Assembly: GCF_900155865.1 (NCBI RefSeq)
Contig: NZ_LT707006.1
Location: 4,341,600-4,405,599 of the forward strand
Length of the DNA stretch: 64,000 nucleotides
Direction: 5' to 3'
From: Bacteroides bouchesdurhonensis
Lineage (GTDB): Bacteria > Bacteroidota > Bacteroidia > Bacteroidales > Bacteroidaceae
The notes beneath the pieces were generated by a model that was not told where the DNA came from, made no database searches, and saw nothing but the letters and a program-made list of their open reading frames with translations. The position numbers and the translations under genes are program-made. Positions 50,070 to 59,044 of the stretch are shown one piece after another (the first letter of the stretch is position 1; every line of letters starts with the position of its first letter).

Positions 50070-50906
50070 ATGACAAAGGCGAATAAAGTTTTATTTATTA
50101 CACAAGAGATTACACCTTACATTTCAGCATCCGAAATGGCCAACATAGGTAGGAACCTGCCACAGGCAATCCAGGAAAAAGGCCGTGAAATCAGAACCTT
50201 TATGCCCAAATGGGGAAATATCAATGAACGCAGAAACCAATTGCATGAAGTGATTAGACTCTCGGGGATGAATCTGATTATTGACGATACTGACCATCCA
50301 CTTATCATAAAAGTTGCTTCTATCCAATCTGCTCGTATGCAGGTGTATTTCATCGATAATGATGACTATTTCCAGAATCGTCTGCAAACGGCGGATGAAA
50401 ATGGTGTGGAATATGATGATAACGACAGCCGTGCAATTTTCTATGCACGAGGAGTGTTGGAAACAGTGAAGAAACTTCGTTGGTGTCCGGACGTTATTCA
50501 TTGTCACGGTTGGATGACAGCATTAGCACCTCTTTATATAAAGAGAGCTTATAAGGATGAACCTTCCTTCCGCGATGCAAAAATAGTATTTTCTGTATAC
50601 GAAGATGATTTCAAGAATACATTTAGTGAAGACTTTGCCAACAAACTAATGTTGAAAGGTATTGCTAAGAAAGATTTGGCTTCTCTGAAAGAGCCAGTAG
50701 ACTATACAACTCTTTGTAAACTAGCAGTCGATTATTCTGACGGAGTAATCCAGAACAGCGAGAAAGTAGATCAATCCATTATCGAATACGCCCGTCAATC
50801 AGGCAAATTGGTACTCGATTACCAGAATCCGGATAACTATGCAGATGCTTGTAACGAATTCTATGATCAGGTATGGGAAGCTACAGCAAACCAAATAGAA
50901 GAATAA
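50070..50906 (+). CDS. Glycogen/starch synthase catalytic-domain protein (GT5 N-domain only)
   Basis: This 278-aa protein corresponds to the N-terminal Rossmann half of a GT5 starch/glycogen synthase: KVLFITQEITPYISASEMANIGRNLP, RTFMPKWGNINERR, YFIDNDDYF, and PDVIHCHGWMTALAPLYIK. The C-terminal GT-B half, which binds ADP- or UDP-glucose, is absent. The usual KxGGL loop of the first strand reads SASEMANIG, so catalysis alone looks unlikely. Bacteroides genomes typically carry this short form. It may be a regulatory or partner subunit for the separate GT4 synthase encoded at 54237; that is inference. A DUF4270 lipoprotein gene begins 20 bp downstream. Confidence 0.85.
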   Translation: MTKANKVLFITQEITPYISASEMANIGRNLPQAIQEKGREIRTFMPKWGNINERRNQLHEVIRLSGMNLIIDDTDHPLIIKVASIQSARMQVYFIDNDDYFQNRLQTADENGVEYDDNDSRAIFYARGVLETVKKLRWCPDVIHCHGWMTALAPLYIKRAYKDEPSFRDAKIVFSVYEDDFKNTFSEDFANKLMLKGIAKKDLASLKEPVDYTTLCKLAVDYSDGVIQNSEKVDQSIIEYARQSGKLVLDYQNPDNYADACNEFYDQVWEATANQIEE

Positions 50907-50926
50907 AAAATCAAGAAACGACGATC

Positions 50927-52582
50927 ATGAAAGCAAAATATGCCTTGATAACCTTACTAGCAATCACATTTTGGGGATGTGATGATAGCACTGCCGGACT
51001 GGGATTAGGAATATTTCCGGAAAGCGATCAAAATATAAGCGGAAGATTAACAACATTTGATGTGACAACAAACTCCGTTCCCACTGGTCAGATCTACGCA
51101 AAAACCAATATCGGTTATGTAGGTAAATTTACTGATGATTATTTTGGAGCTTATCAGGCCGGTTTTCTAGCGTCCATAAACTGTCCGGAGAAATTAACTT
51201 TTCCGGGAGTTTATAAAAATAACGCTTTAAATGATAAAGGTGAACCATATAATTATATGGTAATAGAGCCGAGCGATGATATCCAATTAATTTATGACAA
51301 TGATGAGAACAAGCCAATCGGAGAACCCATCGGTAACATCCATACTGTTGAACTTTATTTATGGTATAACAGCTATTTCGGAGATTCATTGACGGCTTGC
51401 CGTTTAAGTGTTTATGAATTAAACAAAAAATTGGAACTCAAAGACAATCCCTATTATACTGATATTGATCCGAATAATTATTATGATAAGGCAGATCTAT
51501 TAGGAAGCAAGGCTTATTCAGCCGTTGATCTGTCTGTAAAGGATTCTATTCGTAACCTAGATAGTTATACGCCCTACGTCTACCTCAATCTCGACAAAGA
51601 CATTTCCTATAAAGTCGGTGGAGAAATCTTAAGAGCTTCAAGGCAAGCAGATAAAGCAGGTGCAATTTTTGATTACAATAAATTCAGTGATGTTTTCAAA
51701 GGTGTCTATGTGAAAAGTGATTATGGGGACGGAACAATACTCTATGTATTCCAAGTTGAAATGAATGTGGTTTACAAATGTTATGCAGTAGACGAAACAA
51801 CTGGTAAAAAACTTAAAAAGTCAGGTAGTACGGCAGATTCTACCTATTATTATAAACGCAGTTTCATATCTACCCGTGAGGTAATCCAAGCAAATCAATT
51901 AAGCAATGATCCGGTAAAAATACAAGAATTAATTGATCAGGATAATAATACCTATATTAAATCTCCGGCCGGTATCTTTACTCAAGCCACACTTCCTATC
52001 AATGAGATCAATGAGAAACTGCAATTAGATACTTTAAATGCTGTAAAACTAACATTCTCTAATTATAATCAATCAAGTGAGAATAAGTTTGGAATGACTT
52101 ATCCATCTACCGTAATGCTGATACGTAAGAAATATAAAGACTCATTCTTCGAAAAAAATCAGCTGGCAGATAATAAATCATCTTACTTAACTACCCATTC
52201 CAGCACAAGCAATCAATATGTTTTTAATAATATTACAAATTTAATAAATGATTGTCTGGACGATGGAGAGAGAGAAGAAGCGGAAAAGAAGTTTAAGAAT
52301 CATGAAACAATAACACTCAGCTTCACTAATTCTAAAGGTGAGACAGAAACTGTAACTGTTGATAACATAACCGATTGGGAGAAATATAGCGACTGGAATA
52401 AAGTGTTACTCATTCCTGTTCTTATTACTTATGATAATGCGACCTCACAAAATAGACAAATTATCAGTGTACAGCATGACTTAAAGCCCAGCTATGTACG
52501 TCTGAAAGGTGGCAGCAAAGGTATTGATGATCCAAACTATAGATTAAAGCTTGAAGTCGTTTCCACTAACTTTGGAGACTAA
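50927..52582 (+). CDS. DUF4270 family lipoprotein
   Basis: This 551-aa lipoprotein has its lipobox ending at Cys18 (FWGC). The body has the DUF4270 order: early AGLGLGIFPESDQ, a TNIGYVGKFTDDYFGAYQAGFLASI beta region, IGNIHTVELYLWYNSYFGDSLTACRLSVYEL, and a C-terminal PSYVRLKGGSKGIDDPNYRLKLEVV. Function is unknown; it is probably on the cell surface or periplasmic. I use the ATG at 50927, directly before the signal; an upstream in-frame ATG at 50873 lies inside the GT5-like gene. A strong terminator follows. Confidence 0.87.
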   Translation: MKAKYALITLLAITFWGCDDSTAGLGLGIFPESDQNISGRLTTFDVTTNSVPTGQIYAKTNIGYVGKFTDDYFGAYQAGFLASINCPEKLTFPGVYKNNALNDKGEPYNYMVIEPSDDIQLIYDNDENKPIGEPIGNIHTVELYLWYNSYFGDSLTACRLSVYELNKKLELKDNPYYTDIDPNNYYDKADLLGSKAYSAVDLSVKDSIRNLDSYTPYVYLNLDKDISYKVGGEILRASRQADKAGAIFDYNKFSDVFKGVYVKSDYGDGTILYVFQVEMNVVYKCYAVDETTGKKLKKSGSTADSTYYYKRSFISTREVIQANQLSNDPVKIQELIDQDNNTYIKSPAGIFTQATLPINEINEKLQLDTLNAVKLTFSNYNQSSENKFGMTYPSTVMLIRKKYKDSFFEKNQLADNKSSYLTTHSSTSNQYVFNNITNLINDCLDDGEREEAEKKFKNHETITLSFTNSKGETETVTVDNITDWEKYSDWNKVLLIPVLITYDNATSQNRQIISVQHDLKPSYVRLKGGSKGIDDPNYRLKLEVVSTNFGD

Positions 52583-52601
52583 TATATAAAAAACTATCAT
52601 T

Positions 52602-52657
52602 TCCCTATAAAGAACAGCTCAAATCCTAAAAGAGAGCTATTCTTTATAGGGATTTTT
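52602..52657 (+). terminator. Rho-independent terminator after the DUF4270 gene
   Basis: TCCCTATAAAGAACAGCTC (52602-52620) pairs with 52634-52652 with one mismatch (19-bp stem, 13-nt loop), followed by TTTTT. Confidence 0.88.
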
Positions 52658-52763
52658 ATTGAAAGTAATCCTGCAATCAGGCAATTGACATATCAAAAGG
52701 GAAGAAGAATCAATTATAACCTTGACTCATCTCTATATAATTATTTGACTTACCTATATAAAT

Positions 52764-52797
52764 AAAAAAGTCGCCTCTTTTTCTATACAGAGGCGAC
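52764..52797 (-). terminator. Terminator of the debranching enzyme-GT4-GH57 operon
   Basis: On the minus strand GTCGCCTCT (52797-52789) pairs perfectly with AGAGGCGAC (52778-52770) and TTTTTT follows. It lies 26 bp after the GH57 stop. Confidence 0.85.
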
Positions 52798-52822
52798 CAT
52801 TCTCTAAATTCTATTATTATAT

Positions 52823-54223
52823 CTATTCTTCATTTTTCGCAGTTTTCTTAGGACGCGTAGTTGCCTTCTTAACCGGCTTCTTTGTTGCCGGCTCCTTTTT
52901 CGCTGCAACCATTTTAGCAGCTTTCACAGCTTCCTTCTCTGCTTTATTCTGCCATTTAGCAACTTCTTTTTGCAGATCGGCAATCTCTTCTCCCTGATTC
53001 TTAATAGTAGTCAGCAGAGAATTAAGCTCCTCATTATCCACATCAATAGGATACAACGAATCTACTCGCTTAATAAAGTCACCCAAGATATTCATGTAGT
53101 TCGTAAAAGCATCATAAGGAGAATCATAAATACCCCGATTCAACCAGATACCCGTATTCTTAGTCGTCATGAAACGGAAATTATTACTAGCTTGCAAATA
53201 ATCCCAGTCCTGTTTGATACGACGGTCATCACAGAGATGAACACGTTCTGCCACACTATACAACTTATTGAAAGCCTCACGTTGCAGGATATTACCCAGC
53301 CAACTACTAGTATCTCTTTCTTCATCCACCCATGACATTGGATAAGGAACATCCAATTGTGAAACAGACTTTAATTTCGTAACAATCTCAGTCGGAGTAG
53401 AGAATGTGATACCTTTAGCTTTTGCACATTCCGGCAAAGCCTTCAGGAATTCAAGAATATTAGAAGACAAAGGCTGAGCCATGCCTAATGCAGCCAGTTC
53501 CATAAAGATATTAATCACTTGTTCTTCTTGCGGCAATGCGTCAATCCAACTAATATATTTATCAGCAAACAATGGATATTCCGCCCACTCCGAGTTAGAG
53601 AAACGCAAACTAATATCATCAGATAATTTGAAATCCCTCAATAACAATTTTAAGCTGGGAGCCTGATTACAATGATATACATAGTGAGGGCTCTTCCATC
53701 CCAAAACAGGTTTAGCACCTTCCGTCAGCATTCCTTTAAAGCCCATAGAAGCTACCATACCACCAATCTCATCCGAGTAAATCAAACTAGAGTTACGGAA
53801 CACCTTCGGCTCCTTACCGAACATTTGTTTCATCTTATCACGCTGGCGAAGCACCTCTTCGCGGAAGCAATCTTCATTAGCCAATGATGACAAGCCATGC
53901 GAGTAAGGTTCGCAAAGGAATTCACAACAGCCCGTATCATTCAATTGATGAAGCAAGTCGATCACAGCCGGAGCATGGATTTCAAGCTGTTCCAAAGCGA
54001 CTCCCGAAATGGACAATGCGACTTTAAAAGCACCTTCCGATTTCTTAGCCATCTCAATCAAAGTATTGAGCGCAGGAATGTAAGAACGTTCGGCAACTTC
54101 ATTCATACCGGTTTCATTCGCATAGTCATCATAATAATAATGATCAGTACCAATATCGAAGAAACGATAACGTTTCAAATGTATAATCTGATGTATTTCG
54201 AAATAAAGACAGATAGTTCTCAT
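52823..54223 (-). CDS. GH57 family alpha-glucan hydrolase with Lys-rich tail
   Basis: This 466-aa cytoplasmic protein is a GH57-type alpha-amylase/glucanotransferase. The first conserved region is YFEIHQIIHLKRYRF (HQP-like). Region 2 is near AFKVALSISGVALEQL. Region 3 is CCEFLCEPYSHGLSSL and would hold the nucleophile Glu. A later SWIDALPQEEQVINIFMELAALG follows. After about residue 395 comes a coiled coil (LLTTIKNQGEEIADLQKEVAKWQNK), then a Lys/Ala/Pro-rich tail of about 40 residues resembling histone H1 tails. It ends an operon with GT4 and debranching genes (13 bp gap), fitting glycogen turnover. Confidence 0.85.
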   Translation of the reverse strand: MRTICLYFEIHQIIHLKRYRFFDIGTDHYYYDDYANETGMNEVAERSYIPALNTLIEMAKKSEGAFKVALSISGVALEQLEIHAPAVIDLLHQLNDTGCCEFLCEPYSHGLSSLANEDCFREEVLRQRDKMKQMFGKEPKVFRNSSLIYSDEIGGMVASMGFKGMLTEGAKPVLGWKSPHYVYHCNQAPSLKLLLRDFKLSDDISLRFSNSEWAEYPLFADKYISWIDALPQEEQVINIFMELAALGMAQPLSSNILEFLKALPECAKAKGITFSTPTEIVTKLKSVSQLDVPYPMSWVDEERDTSSWLGNILQREAFNKLYSVAERVHLCDDRRIKQDWDYLQASNNFRFMTTKNTGIWLNRGIYDSPYDAFTNYMNILGDFIKRVDSLYPIDVDNEELNSLLTTIKNQGEEIADLQKEVAKWQNKAEKEAVKAAKMVAAKKEPATKKPVKKATTRPKKTAKNEE

Positions 54224-54236
54224 AGTCTATAATCTT

Positions 54237-55511
54237 TTATTGTTTACCATAATTTTTTATAACCTCATCATAGATACCACGTACCTTGTATCCGACATTC
54301 TCCCATTTAATCTCGTCTACTTCCCGTTTACCCTCTTCTTTCAGGTAATTGTACATTGCCGGATAAGTACAAATAGAGTAAATGGCATCCGCCATCGCAT
54401 GAATATCCCAATAATCCGTTTTGATACAGTTTTCCAGAATCTCGGCACAACCGGATTGTTTGGAAATAATAGTAGGTACACTACACTGCATGGCTTCCAG
54501 CGGAGAAATACCAAATGGTTCGGAAACAGAAGGCATGATATATACATCACTTGCTTTGAGAACTTCATATACCTGTTTTCCCTTCATGAATCCCGGAAAA
54601 TGGAAACGATCAGCAATACCACGTTCAGCTACCAGACGAATCATCTGATCCATCATATCACCGCTACCAGCCATTACAAAACGGACGTTGCGCGTACGAT
54701 GTAATACCATAGCAGCAGCTTCTACGAAATATTCCGGTCCCTTTTGCATAGTGATACGCCCCAAGAAAGTCACCACTTTTTCATTCGGTTTCTTTAGCGG
54801 AACAATATTCTGGATCTCCTGTGATAGTGGAGAAACAGCATTGTGTACGGTAGATACCTTCCTAGGATCCTGATAATACTTATGAATCACCGTTTGACGA
54901 GTTAGTTCGCTCACACACATAATGTGGTCAGCATGATCCATTCCATTCTTCTCAATGGCATACACTGTCGGATTCACATTGCCACGACTACGGTCAAAGT
55001 CGGTTGCATGCACATGAATCACTAAAGGTTTGCCGGACACTTGTTTGGCATGAATGCCTGCCGGATAAGTCAGCCAGTCATGAGAGTGAATAATATCAAA
55101 CTCTTGTTGACGGGCTACCACACCTGCCACAATAGAGTAATTATTAATCTCCTCATGCAAATTGTCCGGATAGCGTCCGGAGAACTCGATACACCCTAAA
55201 TCATTAGTATGAAGATAATTGAAATCAGCATAAATATGATCACGCAAATCATAGTATAATTGCGGATCCATATAACTGCCCACACGGCTTTTCACATAAT
55301 CCCAATCGACATTTCTCCAGACTATAGGCGTACTGTTCATACCGATAATTCTCAAAAAACTTTGGTCCTCGTCTCCCCATGGTTTAGGGATACAGAAAGT
55401 GATTTCCAGATCATTCTGCAGAGACATTCCTTTCGTCAGACCATAACTGGCAGTTCCTAAACCTCCTAAGATATGCGGGGGGAACTCCCATCCAAACATT
55501 AAAACTTTCAT
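54237..55511 (-). CDS. GT4 family glycosyltransferase, probable glycogen synthase
   Basis: This 424-aa GT-B enzyme begins VLMFGWEFPPHILGGLGTASYGLTKGM (nucleotide-sugar loop GGLG). It also has IIHSHDWLTYPAG, the C-terminal RITMQKGPEYFVEAAAMVL and the Glu-x7-Glu donor motif within SVSEPFGISPLEAMQC. Its place between an amylo-1,6-glucosidase and a GH57 enzyme argues for glycogen synthesis, like GT4-type glycogen synthases, but other alpha-glucans are possible. 17 bp after the debranching enzyme gene and 13 bp before GH57. Confidence 0.87.
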   Translation of the reverse strand: MKVLMFGWEFPPHILGGLGTASYGLTKGMSLQNDLEITFCIPKPWGDEDQSFLRIIGMNSTPIVWRNVDWDYVKSRVGSYMDPQLYYDLRDHIYADFNYLHTNDLGCIEFSGRYPDNLHEEINNYSIVAGVVARQQEFDIIHSHDWLTYPAGIHAKQVSGKPLVIHVHATDFDRSRGNVNPTVYAIEKNGMDHADHIMCVSELTRQTVIHKYYQDPRKVSTVHNAVSPLSQEIQNIVPLKKPNEKVVTFLGRITMQKGPEYFVEAAAMVLHRTRNVRFVMAGSGDMMDQMIRLVAERGIADRFHFPGFMKGKQVYEVLKASDVYIMPSVSEPFGISPLEAMQCSVPTIISKQSGCAEILENCIKTDYWDIHAMADAIYSICTYPAMYNYLKEEGKREVDEIKWENVGYKVRGIYDEVIKNYGKQ

Positions 55512-55528
55512 CTTCGTTCCTCCTCCTT

Positions 55529-57466
55529 TTAATAATACTTAGACAACAGCTTCAGAATACGCAGCACTTCGGCAACATTCATAGCAAACGAAACGGCTCC
55601 ACGACCTTTGAAAGGCGGGTTACCATCAAACAATTCGGGTAATGAACTAATACAATGAATGGTCAGTTCATCTTCCAGTCCGATAAGCTGACGCTCTACG
55701 AACGATAAACCACTCATTTTATAAATACGAAGATAGGCTTCCATATAAAATCCCATCAACCATGGCCAAGCCGTACCCTGATGGTAAGCATAATCACGCT
55801 GTATCTGAGGACCAACATAATTCGGGCTATATCCCCCACTTTTCGGACTCAATGTACGGAGCCCTTTCGGAGTCAGTAACTCTTTGGTTACAATATCAAG
55901 CACTTGTTTCTTTTGTGCCCTATCCAGAGGAGAATAATCAAATGCGACGGTAAAAATCATATTGGGACGTACGCTCCAATCCATCATATTCCCGTCTACA
56001 TAATCAAGTAAGTAACCGTATTCGTTACGGAATACTTCAATAAAAGATTGAGCTGTTACTTCTGCTTGTGCATCGAGCGAATCAGCCAAATGAACATTGC
56101 CTCCTTCGCGAACCAGATCGGCAATGAAGCGCAGCGCATTATACCACAAAGCATTAAACTCAACAATATATCCTGTACGGGGAATTACCGGACGCCCGTT
56201 TACCGTAGAGTTCATCCACGTAATTGCCTTATCCACGCCGTTAGCAAAAAGCAAGCCATTCTCATGCAGGAATAGATTCTCATGTTTCCGCTGACGGATA
56301 AATTCCATGATATCAACCAGCAATTCACCATACTTCCGGCGGCATTGTTCGCGGGAAGTCTCCTTAGCATATTGCTGCAAAGCCCAAACCGCCCACAATA
56401 AAACGTCGGGATGATCCATTTCGTAGATCTTGTATCCTACCGGTTCCTCATTGATAAAGTTACGAATCGCCTTTTCAGCAGTTTTCATCACATCTTCAAA
56501 TTGGTCCACCTCGTCAATGGCAAGTGTCAATCCCGGCAGAGAAATAAACAAATCGCGGGCACGACACTTAAACCAAGGGTAACCGGCAAGAATATAATGT
56601 TCATCTCCCTGTTGATTATGGAATTGGTGAGCCGAATTCTTCAAGCAATGATAGAAACTATCACGCGGAGTACGGTCGGCAACCTCCGCATCAAATATTT
56701 GTTTCAACTTACGGGGAGTGATCTCGGATGTTCCGGCAGAAAAGACAATACTTTCACCTTTCTTGATATCTACCTCAAAATACCCAGGCACGTAGAGATC
56801 TTCATTAAAATCGTATCCACGTTCCTGCTCTTTCGGATACTCGATTCCCCGATACCAGTCAGGCTGAAAAACAAATTCACATTTCTTATTCAACTGCATA
56901 AACAGCTCCGGATAACCGGGATACATACAAGTCTTGATACCATTCTCTACAATCTGATAATCGCGGCTCGCCTGCGAGTTCTCATGCGTATATTCACGCA
57001 CACTGCGGAAAGCCAGAAAAGGTCTGAAACGCAAGGTGGTAGCCGAATGCGCGTCAAGCAATGTATAACGAATCAGAATTCTATTCTCATGGTGTACAAA
57101 GATTTTTTCTTTTCGTAGAACCACACCTCCAACACGGTAAGTTGTCGCCGGGATATGTTCACAATCAAACTCACGAATATACTTATGTCCATTCGGACTA
57201 AAGTGGTTTCCTTGATATTTATGTAAACCCAAGTTAAACTCCGCACCGTGTTGAATTACCGTTTCATCAAGAGAAGATAGCAGCACATGATTTTCATCGT
57301 CGAGGTTTGGCACAGGAATCACCAACAGCCCGTGATATTTGCGTGTGTTACAATCAACAATCGTTGTACAATGATAAGCTCCTGCTTTGTTCGTCCGGAG
57401 AATTTCCCGTTGCAGGGATTCTTCCAGATTCGTCATGAGGGTCTTGTCAAATCGTAAATAACTCAT
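55529..57466 (-). CDS. Amylo-alpha-1,6-glucosidase (glycogen debranching enzyme)
   Basis: This 645-aa enzyme has the N-terminal GDE domain (RTNKAGAYHCTTIVDCNTRKYHGLLV) and a C-terminal (alpha/alpha)6 glucosidase barrel with YPWFKCRARDLFISLPGLTLA, MDHPDVLLWAVWALQQY, and TGYIVEFNALWYNALRF (acidic catalytic region), ending RDYAYHQGTAWPWLMGFY. This is the GH133-type debranching enzyme. No signal peptide, so cytoplasmic. It heads the operon; a -7 box lies at 57550-57557. Confidence 0.92.
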   Translation of the reverse strand: MSYLRFDKTLMTNLEESLQREILRTNKAGAYHCTTIVDCNTRKYHGLLVIPVPNLDDENHVLLSSLDETVIQHGAEFNLGLHKYQGNHFSPNGHKYIREFDCEHIPATTYRVGGVVLRKEKIFVHHENRILIRYTLLDAHSATTLRFRPFLAFRSVREYTHENSQASRDYQIVENGIKTCMYPGYPELFMQLNKKCEFVFQPDWYRGIEYPKEQERGYDFNEDLYVPGYFEVDIKKGESIVFSAGTSEITPRKLKQIFDAEVADRTPRDSFYHCLKNSAHQFHNQQGDEHYILAGYPWFKCRARDLFISLPGLTLAIDEVDQFEDVMKTAEKAIRNFINEEPVGYKIYEMDHPDVLLWAVWALQQYAKETSREQCRRKYGELLVDIMEFIRQRKHENLFLHENGLLFANGVDKAITWMNSTVNGRPVIPRTGYIVEFNALWYNALRFIADLVREGGNVHLADSLDAQAEVTAQSFIEVFRNEYGYLLDYVDGNMMDWSVRPNMIFTVAFDYSPLDRAQKKQVLDIVTKELLTPKGLRTLSPKSGGYSPNYVGPQIQRDYAYHQGTAWPWLMGFYMEAYLRIYKMSGLSFVERQLIGLEDELTIHCISSLPELFDGNPPFKGRGAVSFAMNVAEVLRILKLLSKYY

Positions 57467-57549
57467 AGTTGTGCATTATTTAAAGGTTAATTATTTGGTC
57501 CATAGCATATAAACACCGCTCAGAGCACTGTCTACATAGGTATAATGCC

Positions 57550-57557
57550 CAAATGTA
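57550..57557 (-). promoter_or_regulatory. -7 promoter box of the glycogen operon
   Basis: The minus strand reads TACATTTG, a perfect -7 box, with TTTG 17 bp further upstream (57575-57578). The leader to the ATG at 57466 is about 75 nt. Confidence 0.55.
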
Positions 57558-57655
57558 CAAATTATAGATAAAAACAAAAATAAAAAGGCTTTTTATTTTC
57601 AGATTTTGTGTAAATATTCGTAGTATTGCGTAAAATATCTAAAGAAAAGAATGTA

Positions 57656-58282
57656 ATGAAGCAGGACATTCAGCGCATCATGCTAGCTGCAGCCAGGTCT
57701 TTGTTCCTTATTTTTATCCTTTACTTACTTAAAACGATTGAAGTAGGAATGGGCTGGGACTTCTCTCATCTGGGAGTTTATCCTATGGAGAAAAGGGGGA
57801 TAATAGGTATTCTGACTCATCCATTGATACACAGTGGTTTTAGTCATTTATTTGCAAATACCCTCCCCTTATTCTTTTTATCATGGTGTTTATTTTACTT
57901 TTACCGGGGAATATCCGGTAGGATTTTCGTACTTATCTGGCTTGGTTGCGGAATACTCACGTTCTTCATTGGCAAACCGGGCTGGCATATTGGTGCGAGC
58001 GGACTGGTTTACGGCCTTGCCTTCTTTCTCTTTTTCAGCGGCATTCTTCGCAAATATGTTCCACTGATTGCCATATCTTTATTAGTCACCTTTCTATACG
58101 GAGGAATTGTGTGGCATATGTTTCCTTATTTTTCTCCTGCCCATATGTCGTGGGAAGGGCATCTCAGTGGTGGTATTATGGGAATCCTCTGTGCATTTGC
58201 TTTTGTAAACCATGGTCCCCAACGTCCGGATCCTTTTGCAGATGAAAATGAAATAGAGGAAGAGGATATTAATGCCCTATAG
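57656..58282 (+). CDS. Rhomboid family intramembrane serine protease
   Basis: This 208-aa inner-membrane protease has six hydrophobic spans. Catalytic features: His64 and Asn68 in GFSHLFANTL, the nucleophile Ser115 in HIGASGLVYG, and the partner His169 in GHLSGGIMG. The substrate is unknown. I use ATG 57656; an in-frame TTG at 57626 coincides with a -7-like box (TAGTATTG, 57621-57628). It converges on marC with 25 bp between stops and no evident terminator. Confidence 0.92.
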   Translation: MKQDIQRIMLAAARSLFLIFILYLLKTIEVGMGWDFSHLGVYPMEKRGIIGILTHPLIHSGFSHLFANTLPLFFLSWCLFYFYRGISGRIFVLIWLGCGILTFFIGKPGWHIGASGLVYGLAFFLFFSGILRKYVPLIAISLLVTFLYGGIVWHMFPYFSPAHMSWEGHLSGGIMGILCAFAFVNHGPQRPDPFADENEIEEEDINAL

Positions 58283-58307
58283 ACTTACCTGATATTCAAT
58301 ATTTCAA

Positions 58308-58907
58308 TCAGTGTTTTTGCAACGCTTCTATTAATAAGGTAATATTTGCAGTAAATAGCCTTACAGCAATAGCTAAAAGAATAATCCCGAAAAACTTACG
58401 AATAATATAAATACCGCCCTTACCCAAAAAGCGTTCTACCCGCCCGGTCATACTTACCACAAAATAAACCCAGATCATATTTAGTATCAAGGCTATAATT
58501 ATGTTGATATCAGCATATTCTGCCCGAAGGGAAAGTAACATAGTAAACGCGCCTGCACCTGCCAATAAAGGAAAAACAAGTGGCACCAAAGTAGCTTCCT
58601 TAATAGGTCCTTGATTCTTAAAAATCTCAATGTCCAGAATCATCTCCAAAGATAAAAGGAAAATAACAAACGCACCCGCCACCGCAAATGATTCAATATC
58701 TACCCGGAAGAGCTTCAGCAACATATCTCCTGCATAAAAAAAACCTATCAATAAGACAAAAGAGATTATAGTAGCCTTCATTGCATTCACTCCCTTGCCT
58801 TTCTCTTTCAAGTTTATGATAATAGGTATAGAACCAATAATATCTATTACAGCAAAAAGTGCAATAAATGCACTGAACATTTGCTGCCAATTAAAGCCTG
58901 CAAACAT
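58308..58907 (-). CDS. MarC family integral membrane protein
   Basis: This 199-aa protein has six hydrophobic spans of the MarC/NAAT family: FSAFIALFAVIDIIGSIPIIINL at the start, AGAFVIFLLSLEMILDIEIF, then LVPLVFPLLAGAGAFTMLLSL (the conserved PLVxPLxAGPG-type loop). Some relatives transport neutral amino acids and the E. coli protein's role is unclear. It is divergent from the Crp/Fnr gene. A -7 box lies at 58928-58935. Confidence 0.9.
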   Translation of the reverse strand: MFAGFNWQQMFSAFIALFAVIDIIGSIPIIINLKEKGKGVNAMKATIISFVLLIGFFYAGDMLLKLFRVDIESFAVAGAFVIFLLSLEMILDIEIFKNQGPIKEATLVPLVFPLLAGAGAFTMLLSLRAEYADINIIIALILNMIWVYFVVSMTGRVERFLGKGGIYIIRKFFGIILLAIAVRLFTANITLLIEALQKH

Positions 58908-58927
58908 GATATCCTCCTTTTTTATTG

Positions 58928-58935
58928 CAAATATA
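58928..58935 (-). promoter_or_regulatory. -7 promoter box of marC
   Basis: The minus strand reads TATATTTG, 20 bp before the ATG at 58907. Confidence 0.55.
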
Positions 58936-59011
58936 CTCTATTTTTAGGCTTTCAAACAATAAAAAAAACAAAAAGTAAGGTCAGATGAGATTAGTAATAT
59001 CGTATTATGAG

Positions 59012-59019
59012 TAAATTTG
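59012..59019 (+). promoter_or_regulatory. -7 promoter box of the Crp/Fnr regulator gene
   Basis: TAAATTTG matches TAnnTTTG, 25 bp before the ATG at 59045. Confidence 0.55.
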
Positions 59020-59044
59020 TGAAATTAACAAAAGATTTTAGCTC

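Noticed and set aside
50070..50906. Frameshifted or truncated pseudogene of glycogen synthase
   Set aside because: The frame is intact, ends cleanly and is followed by a coupled gene. No C-terminal GT5 remnant follows in other frames, and the short form is usual in this genus as I recall it.
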